Positions 4,836-5,265 of a stretch of DNA of 5,265 nt are shown here, piece after piece; the stretch's first letter is position 1; the number at the start of each line of letters is the position of its first letter. Both the position numbers and the translations under genes were made by a program. Source of the stretch: SZAS-79 sp038211455 (lineage in GTDB: Bacteria > Pseudomonadota > Gammaproteobacteria > Burkholderiales > SG8-39); contig JBBQVP010000260.1 in the NCBI GenBank assembly GCA_038211455.1, forward strand, positions 1 to 5,265. The letters run 5' to 3'. Under the pieces are notes generated by a model. It saw only the letters and a program-made list of their open reading frames with translations. It ran no database searches and was not told where the DNA came from.

Positions 4836-5265
4836 TTCTTGGTGGGCGCCACGCCAGCCTTGGCTTCCGGCCAATAGTAGTTGGCGGCAAACGAGTAGGG
4901 CGGGTGCATGAAGCGCTTGGCCGGCACGACGACCGACGCCCAGGCTTTTTGCGAGTCGAGGATCTTCTTGAAGATCGGATTCTTGGCCGACTCTTCCGCG
5001 ACAAATCCGTCCCACGCCTTGAGGTAGGCAATCAGGATCTCGGGCGGCGTGCGCAGCACTTTTACGCCGTGTTTTTCCTGGAGTTCCTGGAGCGCGTCGG
5101 CGTTCTGCTTTTGCCACGCGGCGTACCACGAGATGTGCGCGTCACGCGCTGCCGAACGGATGATTTCGTGCTGCAGCGGGCTCATCGCCTTCCAGACATC
5201 GCCGTTGAAGACGATCTCGCCCATCGTGTTGTTCTCATGCATGCCGGGCGTGTAATGGTACTTGT
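4832..5265 (-). CDS. TRAP transporter substrate-binding protein (DctP family), N-terminus outside window
   Basis: The last 144 residues of a periplasmic solute-binding protein of a TRAP transporter, which imports an organic acid using the sodium or proton gradient. The visible part starts KYHYTPGMHENNTMGEIVFN, then DVWKAMSPLQHEIIRSAARD, a family-typical hinge and long C-terminal helix. It continues through AAWQKQNADALQELQEKHGV and ends YWPEAKAGVAPTKK. This resembles the mannitol/chloroaromatic (TakP-like) branch, whose members often bind 2-oxo acids or related carboxylates; the ligand here is not determined. The signal peptide and the arginine that usually binds the carboxylate lie outside the window. 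Its stop TGA (4834-4832) is inside the GTGA start of the RidA-type gene. The membrane subunits DctQ/DctM are not in view and may lie beyond the right edge. Confidence 0.85.
   Translation of the reverse strand, partial: KYHYTPGMHENNTMGEIVFNGDVWKAMSPLQHEIIRSAARDAHISWYAAWQKQNADALQELQEKHGVKVLRTPPEILIAYLKAWDGFVAEESAKNPIFKKILDSQKAWASVVVPAKRFMHPPYSFAANYYWPEAKAGVAPTKK

Overview
This is a GC-rich window from a proteobacterium, most like a Burkholderiales-type betaproteobacterium. The clues are the G/C-ending codons, a DUF883-YqjE-type gene set, a mannitol/chloroaromatic-type TRAP transporter binding protein and tight operons with 1- to 4-base overlaps. I cannot fix the genus from sequence alone. No tRNA, rRNA, CRISPR array, insertion sequence or phage gene is visible.

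Layout, left to right. (1) Positions 1-943, minus strand: a two-gene operon. An unrecognised 141-aa protein overlaps, by TTGA, a KaiC-like RecA-fold ATPase that starts at TTG and runs off the left edge. (2) Positions 944-1596: a 653-base divergent region with no confidently called gene. It holds two dyads, a TATGAT/GGAGG/ATG arrangement leading to a possible 25-codon ORF, a minus-strand frame of 96 codons with coding-like composition, and a strong hairpin. (3) Positions 1597-2738, plus strand: a four-gene envelope/stress-type operon. It encodes a 25-aa single-span membrane peptide, a DUF883/ElaB/YqjD-like tail-anchored protein, a YqjE-like two-span 'holin-3' protein and a small YqjK-like one-span protein. 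Its first ribosome-binding site lies partly in a hairpin. (4) Positions 2805-4343, minus strand, convergent to that operon: a 512-aa membrane protein joining a GIDE-like domain, a LemA domain and two four-cysteine zinc ribbons. (5) Positions 4431-5265, minus strand: the C-terminal part of a TRAP-type periplasmic binding protein, overlapping by GTGA a RidA-family protein whose usual active-site arginine appears replaced.

How the genes work together. The TRAP/RidA pair looks like uptake plus clean-up of a reactive metabolite, or a RidA-like enzyme acting on the imported substrate. The plus-strand operon looks like a membrane-associated stress module. The KaiC-like ATPase and its partner are translationally coupled and probably act together, but nothing here shows what they do. 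The GIDE-LemA-zinc protein stands 87 bases downstream of the RidA gene and may be transcribed with it or separately.
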